Positions 27,667-37,638 of a stretch of 64,000 bases of DNA are shown piece after piece. The first letter of the stretch is position 1. Every line of letters starts with the position of its first letter. The stretch comes from Pedobacter frigidisoli. GTDB lineage: Bacteria; Bacteroidota; Bacteroidia; Sphingobacteriales; Sphingobacteriaceae. Location: assembly GCF_004331675.1 (NCBI RefSeq), contig NZ_SJSN01000015.1:1-64000 (forward strand), written 5' to 3'. The translations under genes were made by a program, and so were the position numbers. The notes beneath the pieces were generated by a model. The model did not search any database. It had not been told where the DNA came from and worked only from the letters and a program-made list of their open reading frames with translations.

Positions 27667-28647
27667 CTACTTCTTTGTAAAAGTTCCTCTCGTAAAACCC
27701 TCTCCAATTAAAGTATTTTCGTCTCTTATCAATAACATAATCGTATTCTGCTGATCGTAGAGTTTGATCATTTCGCCATCAATAACATACTTTGAAGTGA
27801 AAGTAGAATCTGTATAGGCATCTGTAACCGTTACCGAATCTTTCGATTTAAATGTGAAAGTTTTATATTGTATATCTTCATTGCTGGCAAAAGTGCCAGC
27901 AACAGTTTTTTCTTGTATAAAAGTAATGAAACAAAAATAACCTGTAACCAAGATAATTACTACTGAAAAACCGATAATGAGTTTATTCCCACTGGCATAT
28001 TTTAAGGAGAAGAATAAAATGGCAGCCAATATTAAGGCAACAACAGCGAAAAAGATAATGTTGGTATAATCTGTAGCGGCTTGAGGTACTGATGCAGCAG
28101 GAACGGCATTTGTGGAAGCAGCCGGTTTAACTGGAGAAACTCGAACTAAAAACTCTCTACTTACCCAGCCTTCTCCGTTGGTAACCTTAATTTTAAAAAA
28201 GGTGCTATTGGTAGAGTCGATTACAGCAACATTTTCGTTTTCAGGAAGATATCCAATTACCTTGCTTTTTGAATCGGCCTTTGCTCTTACTCTCAAGTTA
28301 TCAGTAGTTACTCGATAAATAATATCTGCTGCCGGGCTGGTTGGTGCAGTATTTGGCTGTGGCGCATTTGGCTGCTGTGCTGCTGGTTTTGAAGATGCAA
28401 TTTTCTCTACAAAATCTTTACTTACCCAACCTTCTCCATTCTTTAGCTTAATTTTGTAAAACTTAGGATTGCTCGCATCTAAAACTATAATATTTTGATT
28501 TTGCGAAATATTGCTAATCACCTTGCTTTTCGGATCGCTCGTTGCTCTTACCCTTAATTTATCAGCTTTAACACGATAAGTATCTTGAGCGCTTAAGCTT
28601 ATTGAAGAAATAAATAAGGCAATGAAAACGAAGAATATTCTAGTCAT
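27667..28647 (-). CDS. Exported protein with two SH3b domains
   Basis: 326 aa. A signal peptide (about 1-20, ending LSAQD) is followed by two bacterial SH3 domains (about 23-85 and 110-172), each with YRVxxDxLRVRAxxDxKSKVI and a GEGWVS motif. Then come two closely spaced membrane helices (about 193-213 and 219-240) and a small C-terminal beta domain with TFKSKDSVTVTD. SH3b domains usually bind cell-wall peptides. Function otherwise unknown. It lies 27 bp upstream of the antitoxin gene. Confidence 0.75.
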   Translation of the reverse strand: MTRIFFVFIALFISSISLSAQDTYRVKADKLRVRATSDPKSKVISNISQNQNIIVLDASNPKFYKIKLKNGEGWVSKDFVEKIASSKPAAQQPNAPQPNTAPTSPAADIIYRVTTDNLRVRAKADSKSKVIGYLPENENVAVIDSTNSTFFKIKVTNGEGWVSREFLVRVSPVKPAASTNAVPAASVPQAATDYTNIIFFAVVALILAAILFFSLKYASGNKLIIGFSVVIILVTGYFCFITFIQEKTVAGTFASNEDIQYKTFTFKSKDSVTVTDAYTDSTFTSKYVIDGEMIKLYDQQNTIMLLIRDENTLIGEGFTRGTFTKK

Positions 28648-28769
28648 AATTTTGGGGATTCTGCAAAGCAGTTAATAAATATTTCAACGATGCCAAGAGC
28701 AAACATCGTGCTATTGTGCCAAAATTAGAAAATAGTTTTAAAACGAACCTAAGAAGATCATAAAAAGAG

Positions 28770-29507
28770 CTAATTGAATTTGTCTTTCATTAAATGAGGT
28801 TGAACAATATTGGTGTAAGGATATATTTCGAATATGTAAAAGAGGCCTTTTTTTGTATTTAACTTGTTTTTCTTAACATATTCTTTTAAGGAGCTTGTTA
28901 TCTCTGATTCTATCCTGCTTTTGGCAGTTTTAGTATCATTCGTGTAGAAAATTATCTCTTCAATTTTCAAAGTGGAATCTATTTTAACTGAAAACAAGCT
29001 ATAATCTCCAACTTTTTCGCTGCTGTAAGTTTTGTATTTTGAATCATTCAAATAGAGAGGGATAGTTTTTCCCGTAAATTTATTGATGTTGTTTCTCAGC
29101 GTTTCTAAAATAAATGGAATTTTTCCTTTGGCAAAGTTATAATCATCAGCCCTTTGCATACTACAATAGCCAGATGAAATTTTACCTTCTTTATCCTTGT
29201 ATCCAAAAATTAACCATTTACTTCCTAGAATAAGTTTAATATCGCAAGAACTCTATATGTTCGGCATGTTATTATATCCTCCAATATTAATTGATTCTTG
29301 CGCTTCTCCCTTATAAAGCTGCTGAATGTTAATCGTAGTCTCGTAATAATCCTTGCCAATTCTGTTCTTATCTGTTTTAATAATTTCAGCTATAGCAACA
29401 AAATCAGCTTTATAAAAGCTTTCCGTTATGTATTCTAAGCCGCAGTGGCAGGCAAATAAGTTAGTTGATGTAAGCGTAATAAATATTACAATTATTAATT
29501 TCTTCAT
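28770..29507 (-). pseudogene. Exported NTR/TIMP-like protein broken by an in-frame TAG
   Basis: The frame opens at 29507 with a signal peptide and CHCGLEYITESFYKADFV, runs 84 codons to a TAG at 29255-29253, and continues open in the same frame for 31 codons (SSCDIKLILGSKWLIFGYKD and so on, then GYCS) into a 129-codon segment ending at 28770. No frame change is needed. The CxC after the signal peptide, the later cysteines and the YYETTINIQQLYKG stretch resemble bacterial netrin/TIMP-like domains. Restoring one sense codon gives a 245-aa protein. This is a nonsense mutation, a sequencing error or, less likely, stop read-through. The two halves should not be annotated as separate genes. Confidence 0.8.
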
Positions 29508-29547
29508 GGAAATAAGATGATTTAAATTTCAAATTCCATAATGGGCT

Positions 29548-31041
29548 TTACCAACTTCCGCCTGTACCACCTCCGCTACTTCTTCCACCACCCCAACTGC
29601 TTGATGATGATGAACTGCCACTACTGGAAGAAGAGGAACTTGATGAAGATTTAGATTCGACTAGCATAGCTAGTGTAATCCATTTAATGAATTCTACATT
29701 TTTACAACAGCTACATTCGTTTATCAGTTTTGCCTGACCATCATGACTATAAGTTGCTGCGGTAACGGTAACTTGTTTGTTTAATTTGTAAGTTCTGAAA
29801 CCGCATTTCGGACATTCGGTGTAACCATTATATTCTTCAGCAGGCCACTGTTTAATAATATGCTCTTTACGATCTGTACTTTCCCAAATATCGTAATCGT
29901 AAGTTTTTGCAACTTCCTCAGCTCGCTGTCCGCCGCTTAAAAATGGTTTGCCTTCAATGTTGATATCCCTATCCACACGAATCATTTCTCGATTTTTATT
30001 ATCAAGAATTGGCGTGAATCGATCAATGTTTTTAGCTCGCTTAAATAAGTAGTTAATAAGTGTGAAGAGTATCAACGGAGAAAAAATGACTAGCCAAAAG
30101 TTTTTTTTGTTGAAATCGGTAACTGCGTTGAAGAAATTTTTATCGTCAATATGTGTTTTCCTTAAAGTTGAAATATGAAATATATACCGAAAGAATAAGC
30201 CTACAGCTAAAATTCCATATAAAATGAAAGGTGCATGGGCTAATTTTACCCGCTCAAATAAACCAAAGCCATTAAAGAATACCATGGCGAAAATGCTGAT
30301 AAACATGAACATGAAAAATCCTGCACAACCACTGGTAATGGTTTTTTCCAAATCAGTATTGCCTTTCCCTTTTAGATTTGTAGTCTTTTTAGCTTGCTTA
30401 TTTACCAGTTTGAAAACGCCGATAAATGCTAAAATAATAACTATAACGGGCACCCAAACATCACCCAAGTCGTTATGCTCATCCTGTTGAGTGAAGAATT
30501 GATTGAGTTCTGATTTATTTTCGGGGTTTAAGATGATCACCCCAATGGCATCAATGGTATTAATTATGCCTTTTCCAAAATCATTTTCCCTAAAAGCTGG
30601 GATTAAATTTTGCTCAGCAATGTGTTTTAGTTTCACATCAGGCAAAACACCTTCAGTTCCTGTTCCGGTGATAAAACGATATTTGCGTCTATCTTTAGAA
30701 ATGAATAACAATAAGCCATTGTTGCTCGTTTTCTGCCCGATTCCCCAAGTATTAAAAAGCTCATAAGCAAAATCAAAATCCTCTTGATCTTTATCAAAAT
30801 CATTAACAATTACTACTGCAGCCTGTACATTGCTTTTCGCCGCGAAATTGGAAATTGAACTGTTGATATTAGCTACATCATCTGCACTTAAAATTCCATC
30901 AGGATTACTTACCCAACCACCGCCGTTATTTTTCGGATCTGGAATATCCTTAACTTGATATGCTTTTTGGGCATAAGTAAAATTAAAAAAAAGTATAAGT
31001 GCAAAAATACCAACTACTTTTAATAATGAATTTCGGAGCAT
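29548..31041 (-). CDS. TPM domain membrane protein (YgcG family)
   Basis: 497 aa. A signal peptide (about 1-24) precedes a TPM domain (about residues 38-170) with the sequence VSNPDGILSADDVANINSSI and NNGLLLFISKDRRKYRFITG. Several membrane helices follow (about 197-215, 237-260, 270-290, 312-335), then a cytoplasmic region with two CxxC-like pairs (ECPKCGFRTY, CSCCK) that may bind zinc, and a tail rich in serine then glycine. TPM proteins are linked to membrane quality control or phosphatase-like activity; the role here is unknown. Confidence 0.82.
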   Translation of the reverse strand: MLRNSLLKVVGIFALILFFNFTYAQKAYQVKDIPDPKNNGGGWVSNPDGILSADDVANINSSISNFAAKSNVQAAVVIVNDFDKDQEDFDFAYELFNTWGIGQKTSNNGLLLFISKDRRKYRFITGTGTEGVLPDVKLKHIAEQNLIPAFRENDFGKGIINTIDAIGVIILNPENKSELNQFFTQQDEHNDLGDVWVPVIVIILAFIGVFKLVNKQAKKTTNLKGKGNTDLEKTITSGCAGFFMFMFISIFAMVFFNGFGLFERVKLAHAPFILYGILAVGLFFRYIFHISTLRKTHIDDKNFFNAVTDFNKKNFWLVIFSPLILFTLINYLFKRAKNIDRFTPILDNKNREMIRVDRDINIEGKPFLSGGQRAEEVAKTYDYDIWESTDRKEHIIKQWPAEEYNGYTECPKCGFRTYKLNKQVTVTAATYSHDGQAKLINECSCCKNVEFIKWITLAMLVESKSSSSSSSSSSGSSSSSSSWGGGRSSGGGTGGSW

Positions 31042-31096
31042 CGTGAAATTAACATAAGGTTATAATCGTTTACATCATTCGCTAATAAGGTGGATT

Positions 31097-31927
31097 TTAT
31101 TCTTTCAATATTCTATCCAATACCTTATCCAATTTTGATTTATCTTTTGCGTAAGGAGCTAAATCAAAAAGCTGAACGGTTTTAAATTCGATTGGGTGGC
31201 TTTCACTTTGTAGAGAAATATAACCAGATTTTAATAGAGTGCCATCAACTTTAACCTTTGGATCGAAGTTAGAAACGCTTCCGCCACCAATTTGTGGTTT
31301 GGTATATTCCAAAACTACTTCGCCAGCAATAATGTGTTTAATAACTGAATCACCAAGGACTAAAAATTCTGCCGTTACCCATTGATCGCCTGCATATGTT
31401 TTCGATTTTGAATCTAAGCAGTGTGGTGTAAATAACTCACCTTTATAATTAATTAACGTTCCTGGTGTACAAACGTTACTGGTATGTCTTTCGTGTTCAC
31501 CATCACCACCAAGAATTTGAGCTTCAACCGATATCGGGAAGTCTTGATCTTTAAGCATGGTAGCAGGATCCTGACAATGCAACATTGCACCACTATTTCT
31601 GGTTGCCCAACCCTCGCCACCTTTAGCTTGGTCGCCAACAAAGCGATAAGTAACTTTTAACAAATAAGAAGAGAATGGCTTTTTATAGAAAATATGGCCA
31701 TACTGTTTATCGAACTCGGTGTAACCATCGTAGCTTACCTTCATCAATCCGTTTTCTACCCTAAAAGTATTGGCGTAATTATCCTTATAATCGTGTTTGG
31801 AAATTTTAACGTTCCAATCCTTTAGATCTTTTCCATTGAAAAGATTAATCCAACCTTTTTGGGCGCTGGCATTAAAGGAAATAGATGCAACAATAAAGAA
31901 TAACAGAGTAGGCAGTTTTGATTTCAT
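31097..31927 (-). CDS. DUF1080 (3-keto-disaccharide hydrolase-like) exported protein
   Basis: 276 aa with a signal peptide (about 1-22) and one DUF1080 concanavalin-like domain: GWINLFNGKDLKDWNVKI at the start and GYISLQSESHPIEFKTVQL at the end are the family hallmarks. Some relatives hydrolyse 3-keto-glycosides; many are uncharacterised. The gene stands alone between the TPM and cmk genes. Confidence 0.88.
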   Translation of the reverse strand: MKSKLPTLLFFIVASISFNASAQKGWINLFNGKDLKDWNVKISKHDYKDNYANTFRVENGLMKVSYDGYTEFDKQYGHIFYKKPFSSYLLKVTYRFVGDQAKGGEGWATRNSGAMLHCQDPATMLKDQDFPISVEAQILGGDGEHERHTSNVCTPGTLINYKGELFTPHCLDSKSKTYAGDQWVTAEFLVLGDSVIKHIIAGEVVLEYTKPQIGGGSVSNFDPKVKVDGTLLKSGYISLQSESHPIEFKTVQLFDLAPYAKDKSKLDKVLDRILKE

Positions 31928-31987
31928 GGTAGCTTAATGGTTAGGTGCTAAAAATATGAAATTAAAATCAACTCGATAAATAAAATT

Positions 31988-32665
31988 CTAATTAGGTAGT
32001 GATTCAACTTTTTCTAAGGCAAAAGCCAATTGTTCTTCCTGCGTTAAATCGGTATTATCCAATATTATGGCATCATCGGCCCTAACCAGCGGACTTTCTT
32101 TACGTGTGGTATCAGCATAATCGCGGTGAGCCAGATTTTCAAAAACTTCTTCTAGGGTAGTTTCATTGTTTCCTTTACTTTCCAGCTCCTTAAACCTGCG
32201 TTCTGCCCTGATTTTTGGATCTGCCGTCATAAAGAATTTTAAAGGTGCATCAGGAAAAACGGTTGTGCCAATATCGCGGCCATCCATTACGATGCTTTTT
32301 GATTTTCCCATACGTTGTTGTTGTTTCACCATTTCGTGGCGAACAATTTTATGGGCAGAAACCTCACTTACATTTTCAGAAACGGGCATAAGGCGAATTT
32401 CATCAGAAACTTCCTCGCCGTTAAGCGTAATGTGCGATTCGTAATCACGAGAATGAAAATTTAGTTCGATATGTTGTAACGCATCAGTAACAGCATTGTC
32501 ATCAGAAATATCGATCTTATTTCTTAGAAAATATAGAGTAACCGCACGATACATCGCTCCGCTATCTACATAAACAAAACCCAATTTTTTAGCTAATGCT
32601 TTCGCTAAAGTGCTTTTTCCGCAAGATGAATAGCCATCAATAGCTATAACCAAATTCTTCTTCAT
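31988..32665 (-). CDS. cmk: Cytidylate kinase
   Basis: Phosphorylates CMP and dCMP with ATP. P-loop IDGYSSCGKSTLAKAL at residues 8-23, followed by VDSGAMYRA. The CMP-binding DGRDIGTTVFPDA segment and the RAERR lid are present. 225 aa is the normal length. It is divergent from the ferritin gene. Confidence 0.95.
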   Translation of the reverse strand: MKKNLVIAIDGYSSCGKSTLAKALAKKLGFVYVDSGAMYRAVTLYFLRNKIDISDDNAVTDALQHIELNFHSRDYESHITLNGEEVSDEIRLMPVSENVSEVSAHKIVRHEMVKQQQRMGKSKSIVMDGRDIGTTVFPDAPLKFFMTADPKIRAERRFKELESKGNNETTLEEVFENLAHRDYADTTRKESPLVRADDAIILDNTDLTQEEQLAFALEKVESLPN

Positions 32666-32787
32666 TTTGTTACAAAGGTAAAAAATTGAAGCACATTGCT
32701 AAATTTTTTAAGTGTATTTAGAGAAATAATAAAGCCTTAAAATGAAACATAGCGATTTAAATTTTGTTTATCCTTAAACGAAAAATT

Positions 32788-33312
32788 ATGTTATTATCTG
32801 AAAAAATGTTATCTGCATTAAATAACCAAGTTAAATTAGAAGCTGAGTCATCGCAGGTATATTTGGGAATCGCATCATGGCTAGAAACACAGCCTGGTTT
32901 AGAGGGTTATACTGAGTTTTTTTATCGCCAAAGTGATGAAGAGCACCACCATATGCTGAAGTTAATTCATTACATAAATGATAGAGATGGGCATGCAATA
33001 ATTACAGCACTAGACATGCCTAAAAATTCATTCGGCCAAGTTGTAGAGGTTTTTCAGGATTTTTTAGATAATGAATTGCTAGTTTCAGCAAGCATTAATG
33101 ATTTGGTAGAATTGGCTTTGAATGAGAAAGATTATCTAACCTTTAAATTCTTGCAATGGTATTTAGATGAGCAGCTAGAAGAAGAGAAAATGGCTAAAAC
33201 TATGCTTGCAAAGCTTGAATTGGTTGGAAATGATAGAGGTGGAATTTATCAACTGGATAAAGATATTGTTGGCTTGCGCACTAAGGTAAGTGAAACCAAA
33301 GAAGGGGAATAA
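32788..33312 (+). CDS. ftnA: Ferritin, non-heme
   Basis: 174 aa four-helix iron-storage protein. Ferroxidase-centre residues are visible: E in LEAESSQVYL, the DEEHHHMLKLI pair, and QWYLDEQLEEE. The frame can be extended to a TTG at 32764, but the ATG at 32788 (MLLSEKML) is the normal ferritin start. Monocistronic, followed 40 bp later by arfB. No Fur box is evident from inspection. Confidence 0.94.
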   Translation: MLLSEKMLSALNNQVKLEAESSQVYLGIASWLETQPGLEGYTEFFYRQSDEEHHHMLKLIHYINDRDGHAIITALDMPKNSFGQVVEVFQDFLDNELLVSASINDLVELALNEKDYLTFKFLQWYLDEQLEEEKMAKTMLAKLELVGNDRGGIYQLDKDIVGLRTKVSETKEGE

Positions 33313-33340
33313 GCCAATTCCAATTGATGGATCAATTTTG

Positions 33341-33348
33341 TACTTTTG
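33341..33348 (+). promoter_or_regulatory. -7 promoter element next to arfB start
   Basis: TACTTTTG matches TAnnTTTG and ends only 4 bp before the arfB ATG at 33353. A transcript starting at the usual distance would have almost no 5' leader. Confidence 0.5.
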
Positions 33349-33352
33349 CGGA

Positions 33353-33763
33353 ATGTTACCCACTAGAGAAGAAATTTTAAAATCCGTTACATTCAAAACC
33401 TCCAGGAGTGGAGGCAAAGGTGGGCAAAATGTAAATAAAGTATCGAGTAAGGTTGAGCTAATATTTGATTTAGAGAGTGCTTTGTTTCTTGATGATGATG
33501 AAAAGTTATTATTAAGGACTAGACTAGAAAACCGATTGGATTCTGATGGCTTGTTACATGTTGTTTCTCAAGAGGATAGGAGCCAGCTTCTAAATAAGGA
33601 GAAAACGGTAGCCAAATTAATAGAGCTCTTGAAGCGATCGCTCCAAATTCAAAAAAAACGGAAGCCAACCAAAATTCCGAAATCGGTTATTCAGAAGAGA
33701 TTGAATAATAAAGCAGTTATGGCTAATAAGAAAGAATCTCGTAAAAAACCAAGTTTTGATTAG
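33353..33763 (+). CDS. arfB: ArfB-type peptidyl-tRNA hydrolase (ribosome rescue)
   Basis: 136 aa. It carries the release-factor catalytic SGGKGGQNVNKV with GGQ near residue 24 and a Lys/Arg-rich C-terminal tail (RSLQIQKKRKPTKIPKS and on) that enters the empty mRNA channel of stalled ribosomes. There is no codon-recognition domain, so this is ArfB/YaeJ rather than RF1/RF2. A longer frame from 33290 overlaps ferritin and is not supported; the ATG at 33353 matches family length. Confidence 0.93.
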   Translation: MLPTREEILKSVTFKTSRSGGKGGQNVNKVSSKVELIFDLESALFLDDDEKLLLRTRLENRLDSDGLLHVVSQEDRSQLLNKEKTVAKLIELLKRSLQIQKKRKPTKIPKSVIQKRLNNKAVMANKKESRKKPSFD

Positions 33764-33826
33764 CTTTTTTTAATAAGCTTAATGTCCTTGATAAGATCTT
33801 GTTAAACAAGCAAAAAATTCAACAAT

Positions 33827-34774
33827 TTATTTCCCAAATCGATAATATAAACTCAAGCCGCCATAATTCTGTGCCTTGGCAACACTTTTAATTTCCTTGG
33901 TTTTGAAAATGATATTAAAATCTGCGGTGAATCTTTTTGAGCTATAATTTACCCCGAATTGCTGTTCGAACACGATTGGCTTAACGCCGAAAGTAACCGG
34001 ACTTTCATCATTAAATAAGCTTCCTTGAATGGTTGCATCATCCGCAACTACATTCAGTTGAGGTTTTAAATAAAAGAAAAACTCAGATTTATTTAAGCTT
34101 TCTGTTTTTGAATCTCCAATCACAGCATTGTGATAAGCACTATTGTATAACTGGTTTAATCTTCCCGCTCTAAATAAAATAGAGGCTCCTAAGCCAGAAA
34201 AAGTTGTTCCTAAATTGGCGTACCCTTGGCCGCTAAAATCAACTACATTATCTTCAGTTCGGTAAAGCATTTTGCTGTAGTTTGCAGCTAGATTTACGGC
34301 AACCTCATTTTTGATTTGATATTCCCAGCCTGAAGGTGTATAGAAACCAACGGTTTTATGTAGAAAACGCTGTGCATCCTGCGCTAGAGAATTTGGGCCC
34401 ACTGTTCCAATCTCTATACTTGTTTTTAAAACACTTTCATTTTTATAGAAAACTGAATATGCTGCACCAGCATACAAATAGCCCGCAAAAGGCCTATCCT
34501 GATCTTCCTTTTTAGCTACCATTCCCCAGTAAGGCGTATACATTTTCTGGCCCGCAGATATTTCAAAGGTTTTCTTCTCGATTTTGTCAGATAGTTTTTC
34601 AGTGTTTATCGCCCTGCGGAAATAAATAAATAAGCCATTCGTATAATAACGATCATTAAGTGTCGCTAAATAAGCATCGTTCTCTGTTTTAAAACCGAAT
34701 TCGTTTTTAAAAGATTGAGCAAAACTTGTTGAAACAAGCAAGCAAAGAAAAATTGTAAGTGAAAAATTCCTCAT
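33827..34774 (-). CDS. Lipid A deacylase LpxR-family outer-membrane protein
   Basis: 315 aa with a signal peptide (about 1-19). LpxR/DUF2219 hallmarks: FKTENDAYLATLNDRYYTNG near the N-terminus, DRPFAGYLYAG, and SLAQDAQRFLH with the likely catalytic histidine, then GWEYQIKNE. The C-terminus RFGK departs from the usual barrel ending in F. LpxR removes the 3'-acyloxyacyl group of lipid A in Salmonella; here the activity is inferred. The ATG directly abuts the T-run of the lon terminator, leaving no room for a ribosome-binding site of usual form. Confidence 0.85.
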   Translation of the reverse strand: MRNFSLTIFLCLLVSTSFAQSFKNEFGFKTENDAYLATLNDRYYTNGLFIYFRRAINTEKLSDKIEKKTFEISAGQKMYTPYWGMVAKKEDQDRPFAGYLYAGAAYSVFYKNESVLKTSIEIGTVGPNSLAQDAQRFLHKTVGFYTPSGWEYQIKNEVAVNLAANYSKMLYRTEDNVVDFSGQGYANLGTTFSGLGASILFRAGRLNQLYNSAYHNAVIGDSKTESLNKSEFFFYLKPQLNVVADDATIQGSLFNDESPVTFGVKPIVFEQQFGVNYSSKRFTADFNIIFKTKEIKSVAKAQNYGGLSLYYRFGK

Positions 34775-34803
34775 AAAAAAAGTCCCGATGAATTATCGGG
34801 ACT
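34774..34803 (-). terminator. lon terminator abutting the lpxR start codon
   Basis: Stem AGTCCCGAT (34781-34789) against ATCGGGACT (34795-34803). On the minus strand it ends in a run of Ts that leads straight into the ATG of the LpxR-family gene at 34774. Confidence 0.88.
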
Positions 34804-34857
34804 ATAAAAGTATTTATTGTAATTGGTTTTTCGATTTTTATTCAAAAAGATTACAAT

Positions 34858-37329
34858 TTAGTTGACAATTGGTAAAATTTTGATACTTAAATCCAATGGT
34901 TTTTTAACCTTATTTTTTGTAAGTGCCAAATCAATTACCTCACTCATTTCTGTAACATAATGGAAAGTAAGGTCTTTAATATAACTTTCCTTAATCTCTA
35001 AAATATCTTTTCTATTGCTTTTGCAAAGAATAATTTCTTTAATGTTAGCTCTTTTAGCAGCGAGGATCTTTTCCTTAATTCCGCCAACTGGAAGCACCTT
35101 TCCTCGTAAAGTTATCTCACCGGTCATGGCTAAATGTTGTTTCACCTTACGTTGCGTAAATGCAGATGTTAGTGCCGTAAGCATGGTTACGCCTGCTGAT
35201 GGGCCATCTTTTGGAGTTGCACCTGCCGGAACATGGACGTGAACATCCCAGTTATCGAACAAGGTATAATCTATGCCAAATTCAGCAGCATGCGCACGTA
35301 AATAAGCCAAAGCAATTACAGCAGATTCTTTCATCACATCACCAAGGTTACCAGTTAATGTTAACTTTCCCTTTCCAGGGCTTAAGCTCGATTCGATAAA
35401 TAAAATATCTCCACCAACACTTGTCCATGCTAAACCCGTAACCACTCCAGCAACCTCATTACCTTCGTAAAGATCTTTATCGTAAATGGGAGCGCCTAAA
35501 ATGCGTTCAACATCTTCATTTGTTAAGGTTACATTATACTCATCTTCCATGGCAATCTTAGTTGCGACACCACGAACCAACGAGCCAACTTTCTTCTCTA
35601 AACCACGAACGCCAGATTCGCGAGTATAATCCTCGATGACTTTCTCGATTAATGCAGGTTTTAAGACGATATCCTTATTCTGCAAACCGTGATTTTCCTT
35701 TTGCTTAGGCAATAAGAATTTCTTTGCGATTTCGATTTTCTCTTCTATGGTATAGCCATTAACCTCGATAATCTCCATTCTATCTAACAAAGCAGGCTGA
35801 ATGGTACTTAACGAATTGGCCGTAGCAATAAATAAAATGTTCGATAAATCGTAATCCATTTCTACGTAATGATCATAAAAAGCATTGTTTTGCTCAGGAT
35901 CTAAAACCTCAAGCAGCGCTGATGATGGATCGCCACGATGATCGGTTCCTACTTTATCAATTTCATCTAAAACGAAAACAGGATTATCTGCACCAGCTTT
36001 TTTAATTGATGAAATAATACGACCTGGCATTGCACCAATATATGTTTTACGGTGACCACGAATTTCAGCTTCATCGCGAATGCCACCTAAGGCCATTCGT
36101 ACGTATTTACGCCCTAAAGCTTTCGCTATAGATTTTCCTAATGATGTTTTACCAACTCCTGGAGGACCAACTAAGCATAGAATTGGCGCTTTCATGTTGC
36201 GTTTTAGCTTTAGCACTGCTAAATATTCTATAATACGTTGCTTAACTTTTTCTAAACCAAAGTGGTCTTTATCTAAAATTCTTTGAGCCCTTTTTAAATC
36301 AAAATTATCTTTGGTAAACTCGCTCCAAGGCAAATCTAACAGCAATTCCAAATAGTTTAACTGTACAGAATAATCTGGAGCAGCAGGATTCATCCTCCCG
36401 AGCTTATCTAATTCCTTATCGAAATGTTCGGCTACAGGTTTAGCCCACTTCTTCTTCTTTGCTTTTTCTTGTAATGCATCAAATTCCAAATCAGCAGAAT
36501 TACCACCAAGTTCTTCTTGAATGGTTTTTAGCTGTTGATTTAAGAAATAATCACGTTGCTGTTTATCAAGATCGGTACGAACTTTAGATTGAATTTGATT
36601 TCTCAATTCCAACATCTGCAATTCTACCATTAAAAGCTCCATTACTTTCTGTGCCCTTTCTTGCAAATTACCCATTTCGAGGATTTTTTGCTTATCAGAC
36701 ATTTCGGCATTCATGTTAGACGAAATGAAGTTGATCAAAAATGAATTACTCTCAATGTTTTTAAGTGCAATACTGGCCTCACTGGGAATATTTGGAGAAA
36801 GCTGGATAATTTGGCTTGACATCTCACGGATAGAAGCGATTAAAGTTTTGAACTCCTTATCGGCTTTGTGTTTTTGCTCTTCAAATTTCTTAACAACAGC
36901 TTTAATATATGGCTCGTTTTGTGCTTCTTCTATTAAACTAAAACGTTGCTTACCTTGAATAATAACGGTAGTATTACCATCGGGCATTTGCAACAATTTA
37001 ATAATATTGGCAACTGTTCCAACGGTGTTAAGTTGCTCAAATGTAGGGTCTTCGATAGAAACATCTTTTTGAGATACAACCCCGATAATTTTGTTCCCCT
37101 TATAAGCTTCCTTAATTAATTTTATAGATTTATCTCTTCCAACAGTAATTGGAATAACTACTCCCGGAAATAAAACTGTATTTCGCAACGGCAAAATCGC
37201 CAATGTTTCAGGCGTTTCCTCATTGTTCATTTCCTCTTCATCTTGTTGAGACATTAAAGGGAAAAATTCGGTATCCTCGTTTATTATTGGCATAGCAGAA
37301 TTGAAATCAAATATATCTTGTTTACTCAT
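34858..37329 (-). CDS. lon: ATP-dependent protease Lon
   Basis: 823-aa cytoplasmic AAA+ protease. An N-terminal substrate-binding domain (about 45-250, [16 protein letters not shown]) is followed by an ATPase domain with Walker [14 protein letters not shown] and Walker [11 protein letters not shown]. The C-terminal protease domain has the Ser/Lys dyad in [14 protein letters not shown] and [13 protein letters not shown] frame from 37365 adds 12 residues; the ATG at 37329 (MSKQDIFDF) is preferred. Monocistronic. Confidence 0.96.
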   Translation of the reverse strand: MSKQDIFDFNSAMPIINEDTEFFPLMSQQDEEEMNNEETPETLAILPLRNTVLFPGVVIPITVGRDKSIKLIKEAYKGNKIIGVVSQKDVSIEDPTFEQLNTVGTVANIIKLLQMPDGNTTVIIQGKQRFSLIEEAQNEPYIKAVVKKFEEQKHKADKEFKTLIASIREMSSQIIQLSPNIPSEASIALKNIESNSFLINFISSNMNAEMSDKQKILEMGNLQERAQKVMELLMVELQMLELRNQIQSKVRTDLDKQQRDYFLNQQLKTIQEELGGNSADLEFDALQEKAKKKKWAKPVAEHFDKELDKLGRMNPAAPDYSVQLNYLELLLDLPWSEFTKDNFDLKRAQRILDKDHFGLEKVKQRIIEYLAVLKLKRNMKAPILCLVGPPGVGKTSLGKSIAKALGRKYVRMALGGIRDEAEIRGHRKTYIGAMPGRIISSIKKAGADNPVFVLDEIDKVGTDHRGDPSSALLEVLDPEQNNAFYDHYVEMDYDLSNILFIATANSLSTIQPALLDRMEIIEVNGYTIEEKIEIAKKFLLPKQKENHGLQNKDIVLKPALIEKVIEDYTRESGVRGLEKKVGSLVRGVATKIAMEDEYNVTLTNEDVERILGAPIYDKDLYEGNEVAGVVTGLAWTSVGGDILFIESSLSPGKGKLTLTGNLGDVMKESAVIALAYLRAHAAEFGIDYTLFDNWDVHVHVPAGATPKDGPSAGVTMLTALTSAFTQRKVKQHLAMTGEITLRGKVLPVGGIKEKILAAKRANIKEIILCKSNRKDILEIKESYIKDLTFHYVTEMSEVIDLALTKNKVKKPLDLSIKILPIVN

Positions 37330-37638
37330 TATCACGTTTTCTCTAACGACAAACTGGCAGTTCAATCGTATTCACTTTGTTTGTTTATGTTGTTAAGCTA
37401 ATAATTTCAACTCTTGTGCCAAAGTAAAAATAATATTAAACTTATGTTAAAAAGGCAGAGCAATTTAAATAATTCCGCCAATATCATATAAAGTATTTTT
37501 TAGCGTTAAAGCTAATGTTTAAGGGCTTTAGTTTTAAGATACTTAAAATTAAAAACGCTTAAATTATCAGAATAGGATTATATTGCAAAAAATTTCGCCT
37601 CTTTTGGCGCTCAATTTATTAAACTTATTTTTCATTAC
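37330..37638. other. Intergenic region between lon and TPR gene
   Basis: 309 bp between divergent starts. AT-rich. A small CGCC/GGCG inverted repeat lies at 37597-37610. I see no gene, no RNA gene and no exact TAnnTTTG box on either strand. Confidence 0.5.

Noticed and set aside
28770-29159. Separate 129-aa gene downstream of an 84-aa gene
   Set aside because: Both are in the same frame with open codons between, so they are one gene split by a TAG.
33290-33352. Longer ArfB start overlapping ferritin
   Set aside because: The extra residues do not fit the family and a promoter box lies inside them.
37330-37365. Twelve-residue N-terminal extension of Lon
   Set aside because: MSKQDIFDF at 37329 is a more natural start.
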